Source: Mansonella perstans (lineage: Eukaryota > Nematoda > Chromadorea > Rhabditida > Onchocercidae). Taken from it: a stretch of DNA of 64,000 nt. The stretch is taken from contig JBAMDO010000215.1 of NCBI GenBank assembly GCA_037074765.1, forward strand, positions 34,417 to 98,416, given 5' to 3'. Under the pieces are notes generated by a model. It was not told the origin of the DNA, searched no databases, and worked only from the letters and a program-made list of their open reading frames with translations. The translations under genes were made by a program, and so were the position numbers. Positions 10,810-25,228 of this stretch are shown in pieces; position 1 is the stretch's first letter; the number at the start of each line of letters is the position of its first letter.

Positions 10810-13800
10810 GAATTGAAAATATTTACCGTTGCTTAATCATATAATAATTTACTAATTCATACTTTAATTTTTAACTGAATTACAAATGTCAAAATTACCT
10901 TGAATTCATAATACTTATTTAATTATAACTAAAATTTTAACAATTCTATTTGTATTGTAATATAATCATTATTTGACAAACATTTTTAATAATTATCATT
11001 TTGCAGTTTCAAACTATAACCTGATTTAAATAATCTTAATTTGACTAATTCATTTCTAACATTAATGGTAATTTGAAATCACTTTTTGTATAACAGTTAT
11101 TTTTCCATTATGAAAATGATTTATGCAAATATGTTTATTAATTTATCAATGCATCCTAAGATAACCTTTTTCTCGTATTTTTCATATTCCATCCTCTCTC
11201 TTTCGTTCAAATCCGTTCCAGTATCAATGAAATGATAAAACAGGTTTTATCATTTCATTCTACATTTCTACTGACACGGTACTTAATTTGTAGAAGTTAA
11301 CACGGATAAGAAGAAATGTCAATATAAATTATCTTCCTTCATATCTAATGGTTTTGAATTGTTCAGTGAAATTTGAAAAGACGACATTTTAAAAATGATT
11401 TAATAATTTCGCATTATATTTTATGTGTAATTTAAATTTTGAATTTTGTGTTTTGAAAATTTTCATATTTTCCAAATTTCGGTTTCTTTTTTTCCTAACA
11501 GTTAGCCAAAGAAAAAACGATGAAATTAGTTATTTTATGAGAGAGTAGATTAAGCAGACTAATTTTATTCCAGGAATACGGACATTGATCCTGAACATTA
11601 GTGAATGTTGATTGATTTTAAAAAATACTGTGTTGTTGATGAATTTGATAATTTGAAATTATGATTATGATTCATAAGAAAATTCCTAAAATATGATAAA
11701 TCACAACCATTTGATTATTTGAATCATCTTGTTTCTGATAGATCATTTTTCAAAAAATGCAACTCATACTTCCATCCATTTCATTTTTTTTTTTTTTTTT
11801 GTCATCTTTTTTGTTTAAAATACATGAGTTCAATTTGTAATTTCAGAAAAAAAAACAAGTGTCTTCCAGAGAAATAAATCATTTCTCACAAATGTAAATT
11901 TATGTCATCATTTGGGCAACATTGTTAGAGTGGTAAAATTTTTAAGCGAAAAAAAAATTGTTTACCAGAATTCTTATTATCAAGTCTTTTTTTTTTTTTT
12001 TTAAATTCCAACTGTTGTAATGAAAAGTTACTGAATAAGATTGATCTTCAGAACTAATTTTGCAACATTTACGCATTATATGATTTGATTGAAATTTTGG
12101 TATTCGATAGATCTGTGGATCTATCACAGTCTTCCGAAAACATTTATATTTGATGGATCGTGGATATTTCACAATCATCTGAAACATTTTCATTTGGTGG
12201 ATCTTTCAACACGATATGTGTTGAAAAGAATTTTTAATATTTTCTGATCATATGATTGACATTAAGGTTTTTTGGTTATCATCGTTAATAATATGTTGTA
12301 TTGTTGACTTAATTTAATCCATGTTGCCTTAAAATTCTTGTTTCTGGCAACGAATTTGATAGTTTTTTCGGTTTCTATATTTCACTCTTTCACTATATTC
12401 CAATTCTTCACGAAATTGCTAAAGCTTTATAAAATCTGTCAGCAAAAGAAGAATGCATTAATTAATTGTTTATTCGGTTAAATAGAAACAAACTTAAAAC
12501 TGAGATTCAATTATATTTTCGGTTTTTTCTTATATATATGTATATAAAATATAAATTTATATATAAAAATAAATATTTAAAAATTATACTAACATGCGAT
12601 GACAGAACCAGTTTAGAATGCGGTACAAAGAGATTTTCGAAAAAAAAAAATTGTCACATCGATTTCTGAAATATATTTTGAGCAATCAGATAGACTAAAA
12701 GGAATATCTTGTTTCATTAGGAAAGAAATTAATAAAGCGGAAATTCATAAAATTTTATTATCTCAGATTACATTTGTAATAACAAAAGATGTTCAAATTG
12801 CATCATGTTATTGCCATTGCATTTTTTTTTTATCAAATTTTGAATTCTTTCAAAATTTTTCTTTAACTTTTTGCTTATAAAATTTTCAACAGAAACACAG
12901 TGTTTTTTTTTTCAATCATTTTAAATTAAATTTTAGTATAATTGCCAAAATTCAGCTTTGCATTTCCTATTAATTAAATTTGAATTTTAAACTTTAAATT
13001 GAATTTGGTAAATTCTAGTAAAACAAGGATTTTTATCAGCACTTAATTTTTTACATCATATGCTTAATTATCATCATTGTTAAGTAAATAAATTCGTAAA
13101 ATTTTTACGCATAAATTTTTTCCAATTTTTCGTCTGCGATATTTTTAACAAAAAAGTTTTCACAATAATTTTGTATAAAATGAATTTTAATAGACTTTTC
13201 AAAAGTTCAAAATTTCATTTTCCCTAAACTCATCGAATTATTTGTTTCTTTTTTTTCTTCCTTAACCACTTTTTTTCTTCCTTTTTTTTTCTTCCTTAGT
13301 CAATTTTATGATTGGATGTAAAAAAACTTACCAAAAATTTTAAATAATCAAAAGTATGCCAATTGTAAGATCTAATTATAGTGCCTGGAATTGCCATAAT
13401 TTATATTTTTCATTGCTTTTCCAATAATTATTTCTTCTCAAATTAGCAATTTTTTTTCGTAACAATTAAATTTAGAATATTTAATAATTTAAATCATTTG
13501 AATATTCTAATCTATCTATTTAGAATAGACTGATGTTGATATTGTCTTATCGAAAAGTGGTGACAATTTTCAGCATTTGAAATTTCATCGTAGGTTGAAG
13601 ATTTTAAATTAGCGGTACCAGTATAGTTCGAACATACGTTGTTGCAAAGTAATTCCTGAGATATCTAAGAGTTAGTGGAATGACGCTTGAGGTACAATAG
13701 TCAGTGGTGTTTTAGTTATCGGAAGGGGCCAATGATTGAGTAGAAGATTTTATGTTTTTTAAATTCAAAAATTTTGGAAGAATGATGAAGATATTAGATT

Positions 13801-13986
13801 TTGGGGAAACAAATTGTTCAATTTGAAAATTTAGATGAATGAAAATGTTTAGTCCAACAACATCTCTCATATCTTATTTTATGCGTTTTTTTGAATTTTG
13901 TGTTTTCTTTTTTTTTTTTTTTCTTTTTTTTTTTTACATTTCATACTTTCAATTTTATAATAATCAATGATCTAAAAAGGTATTCG
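10810..13986. other. AT-rich intergenic region upstream of THUMPD1
   Basis: No supported gene. It contains poly-T and poly-A runs (near 11785, 11988 and 13910) and an imperfect repeat of GGATCT/GGATCG words around 12100-12210. Confidence 0.5.
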
Positions 13987-16316
13987 ATGGAAAAAAGCAG
14001 AAAAAGACGTAAACGCTTTCGTTATAATCAAAATGTAAAAAAAAAGTGGGTGGAAGCAGGTTGTTGTGGATTATTCTTTACGTGTAATGGAAATGAAAAG
14101 CAAGCAGTACGAGAAGCATTTAACATTATTGAACAAGCTCTGGAAATGTGGAAGAAGGATGGTTTTTTAGATGACGATTCTGATGATAATACTGCAAGAG
14201 AGGAAAATGATCAAGAAGATGCCGCAGATTCAGTCAAACGCTTTTGTGATCAAGGTTTTTGATTCTTTATTATCTTACGCAAATTTAAATTCTTATTACT
14301 TCATGAAAACTTAAACTTTTTATTTCTTCCATATATCTCTTTTAGTTTGTTGAGAATCATTTACATGTTTGTCTTTCTAATTTCATCTATCCATTTATTT
14401 ATTTAAAAGATATAGTTAAAAGTATTTGAAAATCTTGAAATATAGATGTAGGAAGCAGTCTATTTTTGAAACATCTAGAAAATAGTCTATGAATTGAATG
14501 ATTTTGAGAGAATTTTTCACGTTGAATCACAGCTTTATTAGTTTGTTTTTAATTTTATAATTATTTGAAATATTGATTATGCGCCTCTCAATTTAATAGT
14601 TTCCACGTCCAGATTTGCTTGTTAAATGTTACAACAGGTTTGTTACGTAGGGACAGCAAACATTTATCATAGTTAATTCAAGCTCTTCCCTCATTTATTA
14701 TTTATTTTTCTTTTCTGCATTCGTATTCAGCAATACTATTCAGCGACTTTGTAAGGAAATAAGGAGTAGATCTGTACATAGTTACTGGGCAAAAAAAGCA
14801 AGGAGAATATCTTATTCGAAAATCATACAACGAAAGAGCTTATTAAAAATGTGAAAAATTATATATTTAATGAAAATACTGTTGAAAAAGTTCATAGAAT
14901 CTAGCTAGGTTTACCCAAACAAAATAACATGTCGAAAAATGAACGTGTATAGGTCTACAGTAATCTAAAGTGACTAATTAATTAAGAAAGTATATGTCAT
15001 CGCATAAATACTGTGCTTTCCAAGTTACCATTCTTCTAAGTGGATGGCATAAGCAAAAAATATGTCTGTATCCCCATTGTCTTAACGCTTGTATTGTTTA
15101 CTATGTGATTTGAAACTTCATACATCCAGTTCATAAACATATAAACAGATCTTTAATGAGTAACTTAAAATATCTTATAAACTGAACAAAATTGTTTTGT
15201 AGCACGAAATGATAACATGGATACCAAAAAGCGGAAAGTATGGCAACGGCCAACCGGTGCGAACAATTGCTTATTTTTTGTTGTGAAAGGTGTAAATGAT
15301 AAGAACGTATATGATTTTGTGGATTATCTCGTTGAAATGGTACTTAAAGAGCGGTGTTGTCGTCTGTTGCAACGAATATTGCCAATAGAAAGAACTTGCC
15401 GAGTGGATATGGTCGAGTTAGATACGGTAATATATAAGAGATTTTAATGACCAATGTTCTTTTCACGAATCTTCAGATTTCGTATAAGGAAATTCTGTTA
15501 AAGTCAATAGCCGCTGAAGAAATTATTTATATCAGAAAGATCAGGAAAAATATCACTCTTCATTTTGTTTAATCATTTTCCCTTTTTCCTCAGAATATAC
15601 CGTATAGCCATTCTCCTCTTTCCTCATCCCATGTTAATGTCTCGTATTGTTTAGAAATATTAGAATATATGATGTGTGGAAATAGGGTTATTCTTTTTTT
15701 GATAAGCGTTTATCATCCATTTATTAGTATTTATAGAAAATATTTTTATAGAAACACTTGGGGAAGGTTTGTTGTAGTGATAAAATTTTAAAAAAAAAGA
15801 GTTAAATTTAAGTTAAATGATATTTTTTTCAATTACCGTAGTCATCATCATTTTTGTGTTACGCGATTGAAATCAATTTAAAACAAAGGTTTCAAAAATC
15901 AAATCTGGGAAGCCAGAGATAAGTGATACAGAACATATATTGTGACCTTAATTGCTCATGAGATACATTTTCATTTTAAATGAACACAAGTACATTTTTT
16001 TCCTTATCATCATGTAGATGAATGGTTATTTTAGGAAGTGAGTCGACTGATTTCAAGACATTTTCATCCAGCTGAAGACGGTAAATGGCCAACATATTCG
16101 TTCGACTTTAAAGCGCGAAATAATGATAGCTTTGGAAAGAGTGATGTTATGGATATGGTACTGCTAGCCCTGAAACAGTTGGCACCGAATAGTCATGTCT
16201 CACTGGATAATCCAAAATTTACCGTACTAATACAAATTGTTCACAAGTCCGTAATGCTATCATGCATCAAAAATTTCCTCGATCGAAGAAAGCTCAATTT
16301 GCATCACAAAGAATAA
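13987..16316 (+). CDS. THUMPD1: THUMP domain protein (THUMPD1 / yeast Tan1 type), tRNA acetylation adaptor
   Basis: Exons 13987-14254, 15203-15426 and 16035-16316 give 257 residues. The basic start MEKSRKRRKRFRYNQNVKKK is followed by GLFFTCNGNEKQAVREAFNI (human GILITCNMNERKCVEEAYSL). Next come an acidic linker, GANNCLFFVVKG, RILPIERTCRVDM (human RMLPISGTCKAFL) and the THUMP-terminal blocks YSFDFKARNNDS and LDNPKFTVLIQIVHKSVMLS. In yeast and human this protein delivers serine and leucine tRNAs to the acetyltransferase Kre33/NAT10, which makes N4-acetylcytidine at position 12. All three junctions keep phase. Introns are about 0.6-0.95 kb. The long low-complexity C-terminal tail of human THUMPD1 is absent. 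Confidence 0.92.
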
Positions 16317-19300
16317 ATAAAAAACTTTGCATGGTAAATAGACATATACCTGATATTGTGGATAAAAGCTGGGAAATTTGTTAATATTGATGGTTATCAT
16401 AGCACTGAAATGGAAAGCAGTAAAATAATTTGTGCTTTTTATACTTGCAAGGTGAATGAAAGTTAAATCTCCTTTAAACTAGAATATAGCCATTCTTAAC
16501 GTCTTGTACAGTCAGCATTCATATCAGTATTTTTTGATAAGATCAGTTGATAAATTTCGTCAACAGTAAAAAACATATGAGTGAAAATAGTATGCTACGT
16601 ACCGGATAGTTTTTTTCTTTAAATTTACCTTTTTGTTCAAATGAATCACATGGAGCCAGTTTTTTTTTTTTTTTTTTATATGATTAATTTGATTAGTAAG
16701 AGCAATTTTTATTTTGCAATTTTTTTTCTGTTTCCCTGACATTTTTACTAATTCTTTCAATAACAATTGTTAATCTGATGACTATTGTCAGAATTATACA
16801 TATTTTTGATTTCTGCTTAATATAGGTCATATTTTGATTTTCCCTAAATCATTTTTTTTTTATCGATTTTTTGATTTTTGATGAGAGGAATGATGATAGC
16901 AGATGAATAGTGTGTAAGCAAAAATATGTTAAATATGACAATATGAAAATATGTTGTTGAAATTTGATTAGAAATTATTTTACTAATATTTTTCTATCAC
17001 ATTTATTAATTACTTGCATTGATTTCAAATATAGCAATTATGTGGTTTTTTTTTTTTTTTTTTTTCTATTCTAGAAAATTTCTAAAAGGATAATACGATA
17101 AAAAGTTCAAAAGTTATCATTTTAACATTTGTTTTTTTTTTTTTTTTTTTTATTCTTATCCAAAGCTAAAATTGATAGAATGTGAATGAAATATTTGAAA
17201 TTTTCAATATTAGAAAAAAAGTTTCAAAATTTTTCACTTTTAACATTGGATAAGCTTTGTTTGTTTATAAATTTTTCTAAAAATTTCATGAATAAGTCTA
17301 AAAATAATTCTATGAAACTAAGAGTGATATATATTTCTCTAGTTCGTTATATCGATATATTTGATAAAGTAGTTGTTTGAAGCAGTGAATGTTTTTTAGG
17401 AGATGCCATAAATATAGCAGCGACACTGAATGCGACAATTGATTGTCAATAAATGAATAGGAGAGTAAGGCGATGAAAGGGGTAACAACCACATTTTTAC
17501 CTTTGTGGTTGCTCGATCGGTCGGTCGGTTCGGTCGATCGGTCTTTTCACTTTCTTCAATGCCCTTCTAATGATCTATTTATATTTAGAAGAAGAAAAGC
17601 TTATTTTGAAAATTTCTTATATTATCATTATTTTATTTACATTACAACTACCGGTTATTTATAAATTATCATTAATAAATTTTATTTTTATAAATGAACG
17701 AATGCAGATTTAGAATTATTTAAATAAAATTAAAATTTTGTACTTAATTTTTTTCTTCTTAACTCTGTATAAATTGTAACAACATATCATTAGGCAGAAA
17801 TCTTTGTTGAATTTCCATCAAAGAATTATAGATTCATTGTATAATTCTATTTAATTAAATAAATTGAATTCAATTACTTCTAATGATATGTCATAAAAAA
17901 AAAAAAAAAAAAAAAAAAAAAGCAACAATAATCAGATTGTGATAATTTCGTACATATTATTCTTCAGTTATATTATTGAATCCGCATATTTTATATTTCT
18001 TTCGTATATTATTTTGAACATTTGTTTCATTTTCATTAAATTTCACAATTTTAAAAACTTTTATTAATTTTTGATGATAAGTAAATGTTTTGTTAATGTC
18101 AGGTAAAAATAGTTACTATATCGTTTTGTTCTGACTTCATAATCTAATTTCAACATCTCAACTGATCATGATCCATTTCGGATATCTGAAAAAATTTGCA
18201 AGTTAGGAAAAAAGAATGGGGAAGTTAAAAGTGATGGAGTAGTGTTTTTTATCGTGAACTTTAAATGCTGGATTTTTTTTTTTTTTTTAGCAAATTTCAG
18301 ATGGAAGAAATTTGTATCATTTAGAAGGGAACGAATTTCTATGAGCACACTCACTAGGTTGGATTGCTGAAATCATCAAAGAAAGCTTTTGCATTTGAAA
18401 TTTAACATGTAATTGTAGTCGATTATCCTTAGCATAATAGATTAGGTGGGATTTACAGAAAGTTTTCAGTTTTCGTAATTTCAGACTTTTCGGCACGCTC
18501 TTTGTCAGCAACGTTGATGTTTAATTGCGAACTTTGGATTGGTATGAATAAGCAATGTTTGGTCTTTTTTTTTATTCCAGAACTGTCTGTTTGCTTTGTA
18601 AATTGCTACAATAACAAGTGTGGCCGTGAAACATCAATCGTAATTATAGCAGCAATATCAACACACAACAACGGCTGAAATAATCAAAACTAATGTGGTA
18701 TGGTTCTTATCGTTAAATTTCATTTTTAATAATTTTCAGGCTTAACTTTAAATTCTACTTTTTCAATCTTAGTTTCAAAGCTTTCATAGTTAATCCGGAT
18801 TCATTGCAAAAAGCTGAGGTAGTAATATGATTGCATGCAGTAGGAACTTTGATTAAATTTAGTATCAAAATATGGAGATACAGGCATGACATATCACTAA
18901 AAACTTTTCAAACTTTACCATTTGGCATTATTAGCTTAAAAATAGGAAAACAACAATGTAAAATGTATTCTTCATAACCAAATTTTCTTTGCGGAAAGAT
19001 TCGTTTTCACTAGAACATTAAGAATCATTTAACTTAATATGAAACTCGAATACAAAATTCAAATATTCAGTTCAATTATTTACTATCTTTAAGCGAGAAA
19101 AGTCATTGAAAAAAGAGCAAATGCTCAAATAATGAAATAACATCTACTGTAATAATTTTCATTTTCTCAATATCACACAGAAAAAGCAATGTTTGAAGCT
19201 GTTGCCATGAAGAGTGAATTTTAAGTGGGAAACTTGTCTAATGTTTTCCTTTTTTGCAATGAAGTGAATAGATGATAGTATTTTGAAGAAATAAATTTTG

Positions 19301-19995
19301 AAATAGATTGATAAAACGATCCCACTCCAGAGAAACTTTATATTCTCAGAACTTTCATCAATCATAACCTGTTTGTCCCACTTTCGAAAGATGTTTTCAA
19401 ATATTTATAATCTGGTTAGAAATCAATAAGGTAGTTTGACGAAGAAAAAACTGCAGATAACCGCAGTTTAGAAGATATTTTTTATAACGATGAGTCCGAT
19501 TTGTTTGCAAAATAATGATAATAAAAATCATAACAACATAAATTTTTTCCTTTTATTTCCTACTCGAAACCTTCTCGAGATAATTAAATAAATTTTTGAA
19601 ATTTCGGAAATTCTTAATTTAGATTGTGGTCTTGTTGTAAACCTGTTGTAAATTAGCTGATACTCAGTAGTTTAAGGAAACAGCTGTTCTGGTACAGTGA
19701 AAAATATGCCATCTATTTACTCAGACTAACACTTATATGGTTCAGGGTTTAATAGATCAAAATGTTAGTAATTATTTTAAATGTGTTACTATTTAAGCCG
19801 GATTAAATAGCAATGGAACATTTTATGTTGCTAATTCATAGCAACTGCATCACAAGAATACTTAAGATTTCGATATGGTAATTTTTACTTTTTGCAGCGT
19901 AGCATAGTACTCAACAGATAAAACTCTATTTATTGTCCATGTTTAATGAAATGATAAAACATTCAAAAAATATAACTGTGATGAATCTTTAACAG
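16317..19995. other. AT-rich intergenic region; may hold 5' exon(s) of the Kelch gene
   Basis: No recognisable protein exon. It contains long homopolymers (T runs at ~16659-16678, 17046-17065 and 17131-17151; an A run at ~17897-17921) and a GGTCGGTCGATCG-rich microsatellite at 17513-17542. Because the first visible Kelch exon starts in phase 0 at an acceptor without a good local start codon, an unseen first exon may lie here. Confidence 0.45.
17513..17542. repeat. CGGT/CGAT tetranucleotide tract
   Basis: A GC-rich (CGGT/CGATCGGT)n run that contrasts with the surrounding AT-rich DNA. Confidence 0.75.
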
Positions 19996-22900
19996 GACGA
20001 GGATGTCGCATCATCGTTGTCATCCAGTTCGATTAATGGTGGTACCATAGATCGTATTAGGCTACAGGCATCAGCACAATCCATTTATCAAAGCATCCAT
20101 TCCAGTAGACTACGCCATCAGAAGAATCGCAATAATATGGAAGATTCCATGGATTTTATTCCAAGTGGTATCAGTAACGGTATCAATTACAATTTAATCT
20201 TTCATTGTTCTAATTATTTAACCAACATTTTCTGAAACAGTGATATTATTTAGATTCACCAGTAGTAAGCTGTCCAAACAACTATTTACTTGCACAACGT
20301 TTGATGTCATCGCAAAGTATCACAACTCCAGCGCTAGTTAATAGCAGTTCAAATGTTCTAGAATCTACTGAATTTCATGATGGTGTACATGCAAATGTTG
20401 TCCTCGCTAATATGTCACATTTTCGGGATGAAAAATTCATGTGTGACATTGAAATTGAGGTATGTCAAGCTGTCAAGCTTGTTAAATGCAATTTTCTACA
20501 ATTCTTTTTGGTCACATAGTCGAATTATATTTTAACATTTAGAAAGCTAACAGTTAAATTTCTTGCATATTTTGTGGCTTAAATCCTTTCTTAAATATAT
20601 CATAAAACTATAGGAAATTTTATGGCTTAAATTTGTTTACGATTGCTCTCCCACCCATGAAATTCCATTAAAAAAAGGCAGTACTTAATTTAAATAATGT
20701 TTAATTTTTAAGCATTATTTTAATCTTTAAATTAATGCAAATACAAAAGGCATTTGTAGAAGTTAACAGGATGAAAACGTATGTATATGCATGGGTTGCC
20801 AGTATATCTTTTTTGAGCATATTTTCACTGGTCATATAAAGCTTTTTATTTGTGACAAATGATTTTTTTCTAGTTTTATTGAAAACATTTTAAATGTTAA
20901 TGCCAGTTTACGATGTTAGGTTTGGGAAAAATATTTGTCTCACTTCAAGAGATATTATTCTTTATGATTGAAGAATGGACAAAAGCATAGCACCTTTCAG
21001 TTCTATATTTCAGGTTGAAGGGGTCATTTTCAGTGCTCATCGATATGTTCTTGCTGCAGCTATACCGTATTTTCATTCAATGTTTGCATCCGAAATGATC
21101 GAATCACGTCAAAGCAGAATTTCTATTCAGGTTGATCAATTCGTTTTTTCCCTGATCATTTATTAGATTTTTTCACTCGCTTTTCTATTTAGATTTTATA
21201 GGTAAATGTATACTATTAATTTACATTCTGAAAAATATTTTTTTATTTATTTTTAATGTTGCACATCATTTTGTATGTATTTGTTTATTTATTTATTGAA
21301 TGACCAGTAATATAGAACAACGTATTTTTACAGGACATCCCTGCTGTTGCCTTCCAACAACTTCTGGATTTTGCGTATACTAGCAGAGTTCATATTAATG
21401 GTGATAATGTTCAGCAACTGTTATATGCTGCCAGCATTTTGCAAGTAGTTTTTCACTTCCTTTCATAAGTAATGAAATCTGGTTTAGTGGCTTATCTATC
21501 TGTAACTAAAAATGTAAGAAGTTTGTCTATTGTGTACTGTCGAATAGTTACATAGATACAGTGGATAAGATACTTAATTTTTGCAGATGGATACTGTATG
21601 TGGTGCATGTCAGCGTTTTCTTACACAGTATTTGACAACTGCGAATTGCCTGTCTATTCGTCAATTTGCCGAACAACACAATTGCGTCAGCTTGATGTCA
21701 TCTGTTGATGATTTTGCAATGGAGCATTTTCCAGTATATTTTGCAGAAATTATAGCAACTTATTTCTATTCAGATTGGCGACTTGGAAATTTCATTTATC
21801 TTTTTGAAAATTCATTATTTGAAATTATGTGCATGTTCAGGAATTGCGAGTGCTTCCGGATTTCATGCGGATACCATTTGGCCATTTGATAGATCTATTA
21901 CGTAATTCTGACTTGAAAGTAAACAATGAGCAGGAGGTCATTTGCTTTTTCAATAATAACTAAATTTCAGCCGGTGGTAAGCTTTGCTGGCATAGAAGGG
22001 AATGAATATTTTCTAAATTTCCATTGGAGAGAATGGCTATATTTGCCGGTTCCTGAGGTGTTTATGACTTCCAAAGTGATGATTATCATTAATATGATGG
22101 GATAAGAATTTTGAGTTTTTGCTGTCGAATTTTTTGATACGCTGAAATGGAATTTTTTAGGTTTTCGAAACAGTAATAATTTGGGTGGAAGAAAACATTG
22201 AAGAACGAAGAAGTTGTTTACCGGATTTACTTGCTCTTGTTCGCTTACCGCAGCTACCTATTGCTTATTTCTTGAACAAAGTAAAAAAACATCCCTTGAT
22301 TATGGTATGTCCTACATATTATTCGAAAAGCTATCAGCTATTTAGGATTTAATTTTAGTTTTTCAAATCAAGAAATTATTGTGATTGTTAGTTGTTTAAT
22401 TGAAATATGAAATAAAAGATGAGCATGCAAAAACTTCGAAGTCGTTAAATCAGCACAAGAATTAAGAACTATTATTTTCAATTTTTCCGGAATGCGTTCG
22501 TTGTCGTGATTTGGTAGCAGATGCAATGAGTGAGATGATGCGTGCCCAGATTGGTCCTGGAATTAGTAGCATGGCAAGCGTATCATTCTCACCAATGTTT
22601 TCTGCTGTAGGAACGGGAGGTCTTCATTCAAGCAGCGGTACAAATTTTCGAAGTATTTTGGGGTCATGGTTCCGAAATTTTCTTTGGGAAGCTTCTTGAA
22701 ATGAAATAAATTCGCTTAATAAATTTCAACACTTTTTTGGCAGTTACGAAATTGTTACTTCTTACTTCAGTAAGAGACATCGACGCGAAATTTCAGATTT
22801 TAAAATTTGTCAAAATGCAGGTGTGATAGCGGATGTGTCAGCGACAAAACACATGTACGCACCAACTCCATCATTCGGAGTGTGGACAAATTGTAGACCG

Positions 22901-25228
22901 AGGAAAAGTGCAGCAGGTGTTATATTTTGCGTCGGTGGGCGAGGTAATAATTAATTCTTCATTCGTTTATAATTTGCTTTTAGCAGGCTGACTTTTTTGC
23001 AGTTATACGAAGTGTTGCACATGTTACACATTTGGGAACTAAATTTTTGAATACAAAATTTAAAAGCAGCATTAAATAGATAATAATAGGAAAAAAATAC
23101 TTTTTTTCCAGGTACGTCGGGTGATCCATTCCGTTCAGTAGAAGCATATGATTGGCGACGCGATAGGTGGTTTTCAATAAGTGATATGAATATTCGGCGA
23201 CGACATGTTGGTGTAGTTAGCGCTCAGGGAAAGCTGTTAGTTAAAGAGTTGATCGAGAATTTTTTGCCTAATAATTTAATGCAATTTTGTAAATTTTAGC
23301 AGTAAAACTGGATACAAAATTTGTTTGCAGAATTATCTCAGATGCTGCGATCATTTTCTTCCTGAGTAAGAATACTTCTGAAACATAACTTCTCCAATCA
23401 TTTTTAGTATAATCTGAAACCAGTTGGACGAAATTGTTTCTATATGAGTAATCTAACTTAAATTTAACTTTCCTTCGTGTTCACTTGTTTGCTTCAGTTA
23501 TGCAATTGGTGGGCACGATGGAACAAATCATTTAAGTTCAGCTGAGTGTTTTGATCCCGCCACCAATATGTGGCATACTGTTGCTTCTATGGATACCCGT
23601 CGTAGAGGCATAGCTGTTGGAGCATTGGAAGGTGCAATATATGCCGTTGGTGGACTTGATGATACAGCATGTTTTCAGGTATGTTTTCAATTTTTGGAAT
23701 GTTTCATTCTTCAGCTCACTATAATTTATGAATTCTCACCTGCAGTAATGACATAAAATATGTAACTTTGGTGGGTTAGCGTGAAATTCTTTTTTTTTTT
23801 TTTTGTTAACTTTTCCGTTGCAAGAAGTCACACTCTAACGCTAGATGACTTAAATTTATCTTCGATTTTTTTATTCTTTTTAGACACAATTTGTTTGGTG
23901 ATAATTAATTGTAATTAATAAAGTATTTTCTTGCAGACTGTAGAAAGATATGATATTGAGTCAGATAAATGGTCAGCTGTAGAACAAATGAATGTGCAAC
24001 GCGGCGGTGTTGGCGTTGCTGCTGTAGGTAAGTCTGCTTGACAATAACTCGCAGTTTGTCTGTTTTGGTGGAAATTATTCTGATTTAATCATTCTTTTTT
24101 TAGGTAAATATTTGTTTGCCGTAGGTGGTAATGATGGAACTTCATCACTCGATTCATGCGAACGATATGACCCACTTCTGAACAAATGGAAATTAGTCGC
24201 AAGCATGCAACACCGGAGGTTATATATGTTCTATTTTGCGAAAATTTATAAAATTTAAAGAAAAAATGGAGATTCATTGTTTTTTTTTCAAAAAAATTTT
24301 TCACGAAAATTGTTGCTAGATACATTGAATTTCATTTTTGACTTGAATTTTTTTTATTTAATTTCTATGCGAACTTAATTTCCTGTAAGAAAGGATTTTT
24401 CTTGTTGTGTTTCTAAAACTTAAAAAGGGAGCAATATTTACACGGTCATGTTGCATTTCAGATTTGTTGTCTGTCTCTTTAGCTACAAGAAAACTTTCAC
24501 AAGCTTTCGGCTTTATTTACATAAAATTAAATCTACCATTTGCTATAGAGCACTTAATCACTCTAATGGTTTTCAAACTGATTCCTAAATACTTTTTTCT
24601 TGGAACTAAAAATCTTGCTGTAGAGCTGGTGCTGGTGTCACAGTGCTTGATGGGTGTTTATATGCAATTGGCGGTTTCGACGATAATGCGCCGTTACCAT
24701 CATGTGAACGCTACAATCCAGATGATAATACGTGGACATTGTTAGCACAAATGTCGTGTCCCAGAGGTAAGTACTTTGGGTTTTCACATCGGAAAGCCGA
24801 TTTGAACTGTCATGTTTGAGATTCGTTTTGCGCTTTCTTTTTCAAGGTGGTGTTGGTGTTGCATCTATGGGCGGACGAATTTATGCAATTGGTGGTCATG
24901 ATGGAGTTAGATATTTGAACTCTGTGGAAGCCTATGATCCGGCTACTAATCAGTGGTCTTCCGTAGCTACTATCAGCCAGTGCAGGTTATCGATCTTGTC
25001 TTGAATATTTACTACTGAAGAAATTTATTATTCAAAATATATGAATGGTATAGATCAAATTAGAACAAGAAGGAATAGCAGTCTACTATTTTTTTTCACT
25101 TCAGAGCAGGTGCAGGCGTTGCCTGGGCAGACTGTCGTGTGGATGCTTTGTTACGACCACCATCGATGGCTCTTGGAAAAGATAGTGGTTGTGCACCGTG
25201 CGTTACAGGAGTTGCTCACTGTGTTTAA
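19996..25228 (+). CDS. KLHL8: BTB-BACK-Kelch protein, KLHL8 / C. elegans KEL-8 type (5' end uncertain)
   Basis: Sixteen exons: 19996-20179, 20254-20459, 21014-21130, 21334-21444, 21587-21733, 21841-21936, 22161-22304, 22490-22637, 22821-22943, 23112-23235, 23498-23678, 23937-24027, 24104-24218, 24624-24766, 24847-24985, 25105-25228. They give about 730 codons in one frame. Order: low-complexity N-terminus; BTB ([40 protein letters not shown]); BACK ([12 protein letters not shown]); then six Kelch blades with repeated [YF]AIGGHDG / AVGGNDG and RY-D-P motifs. The last blade closes with CRAGAGVAW, as in KLHL8. Such proteins are substrate adaptors of CUL3 ubiquitin ligases. KEL-8 in C. elegans limits GLR-1 glutamate receptor levels and vertebrate KLHL8 targets rapsyn. 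The first ATG in frame inside exon 1 is near 20136; the true start may be in an upstream exon. The acceptor expected before exon 8 (22489) lacks the AG. Confidence 0.9.
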
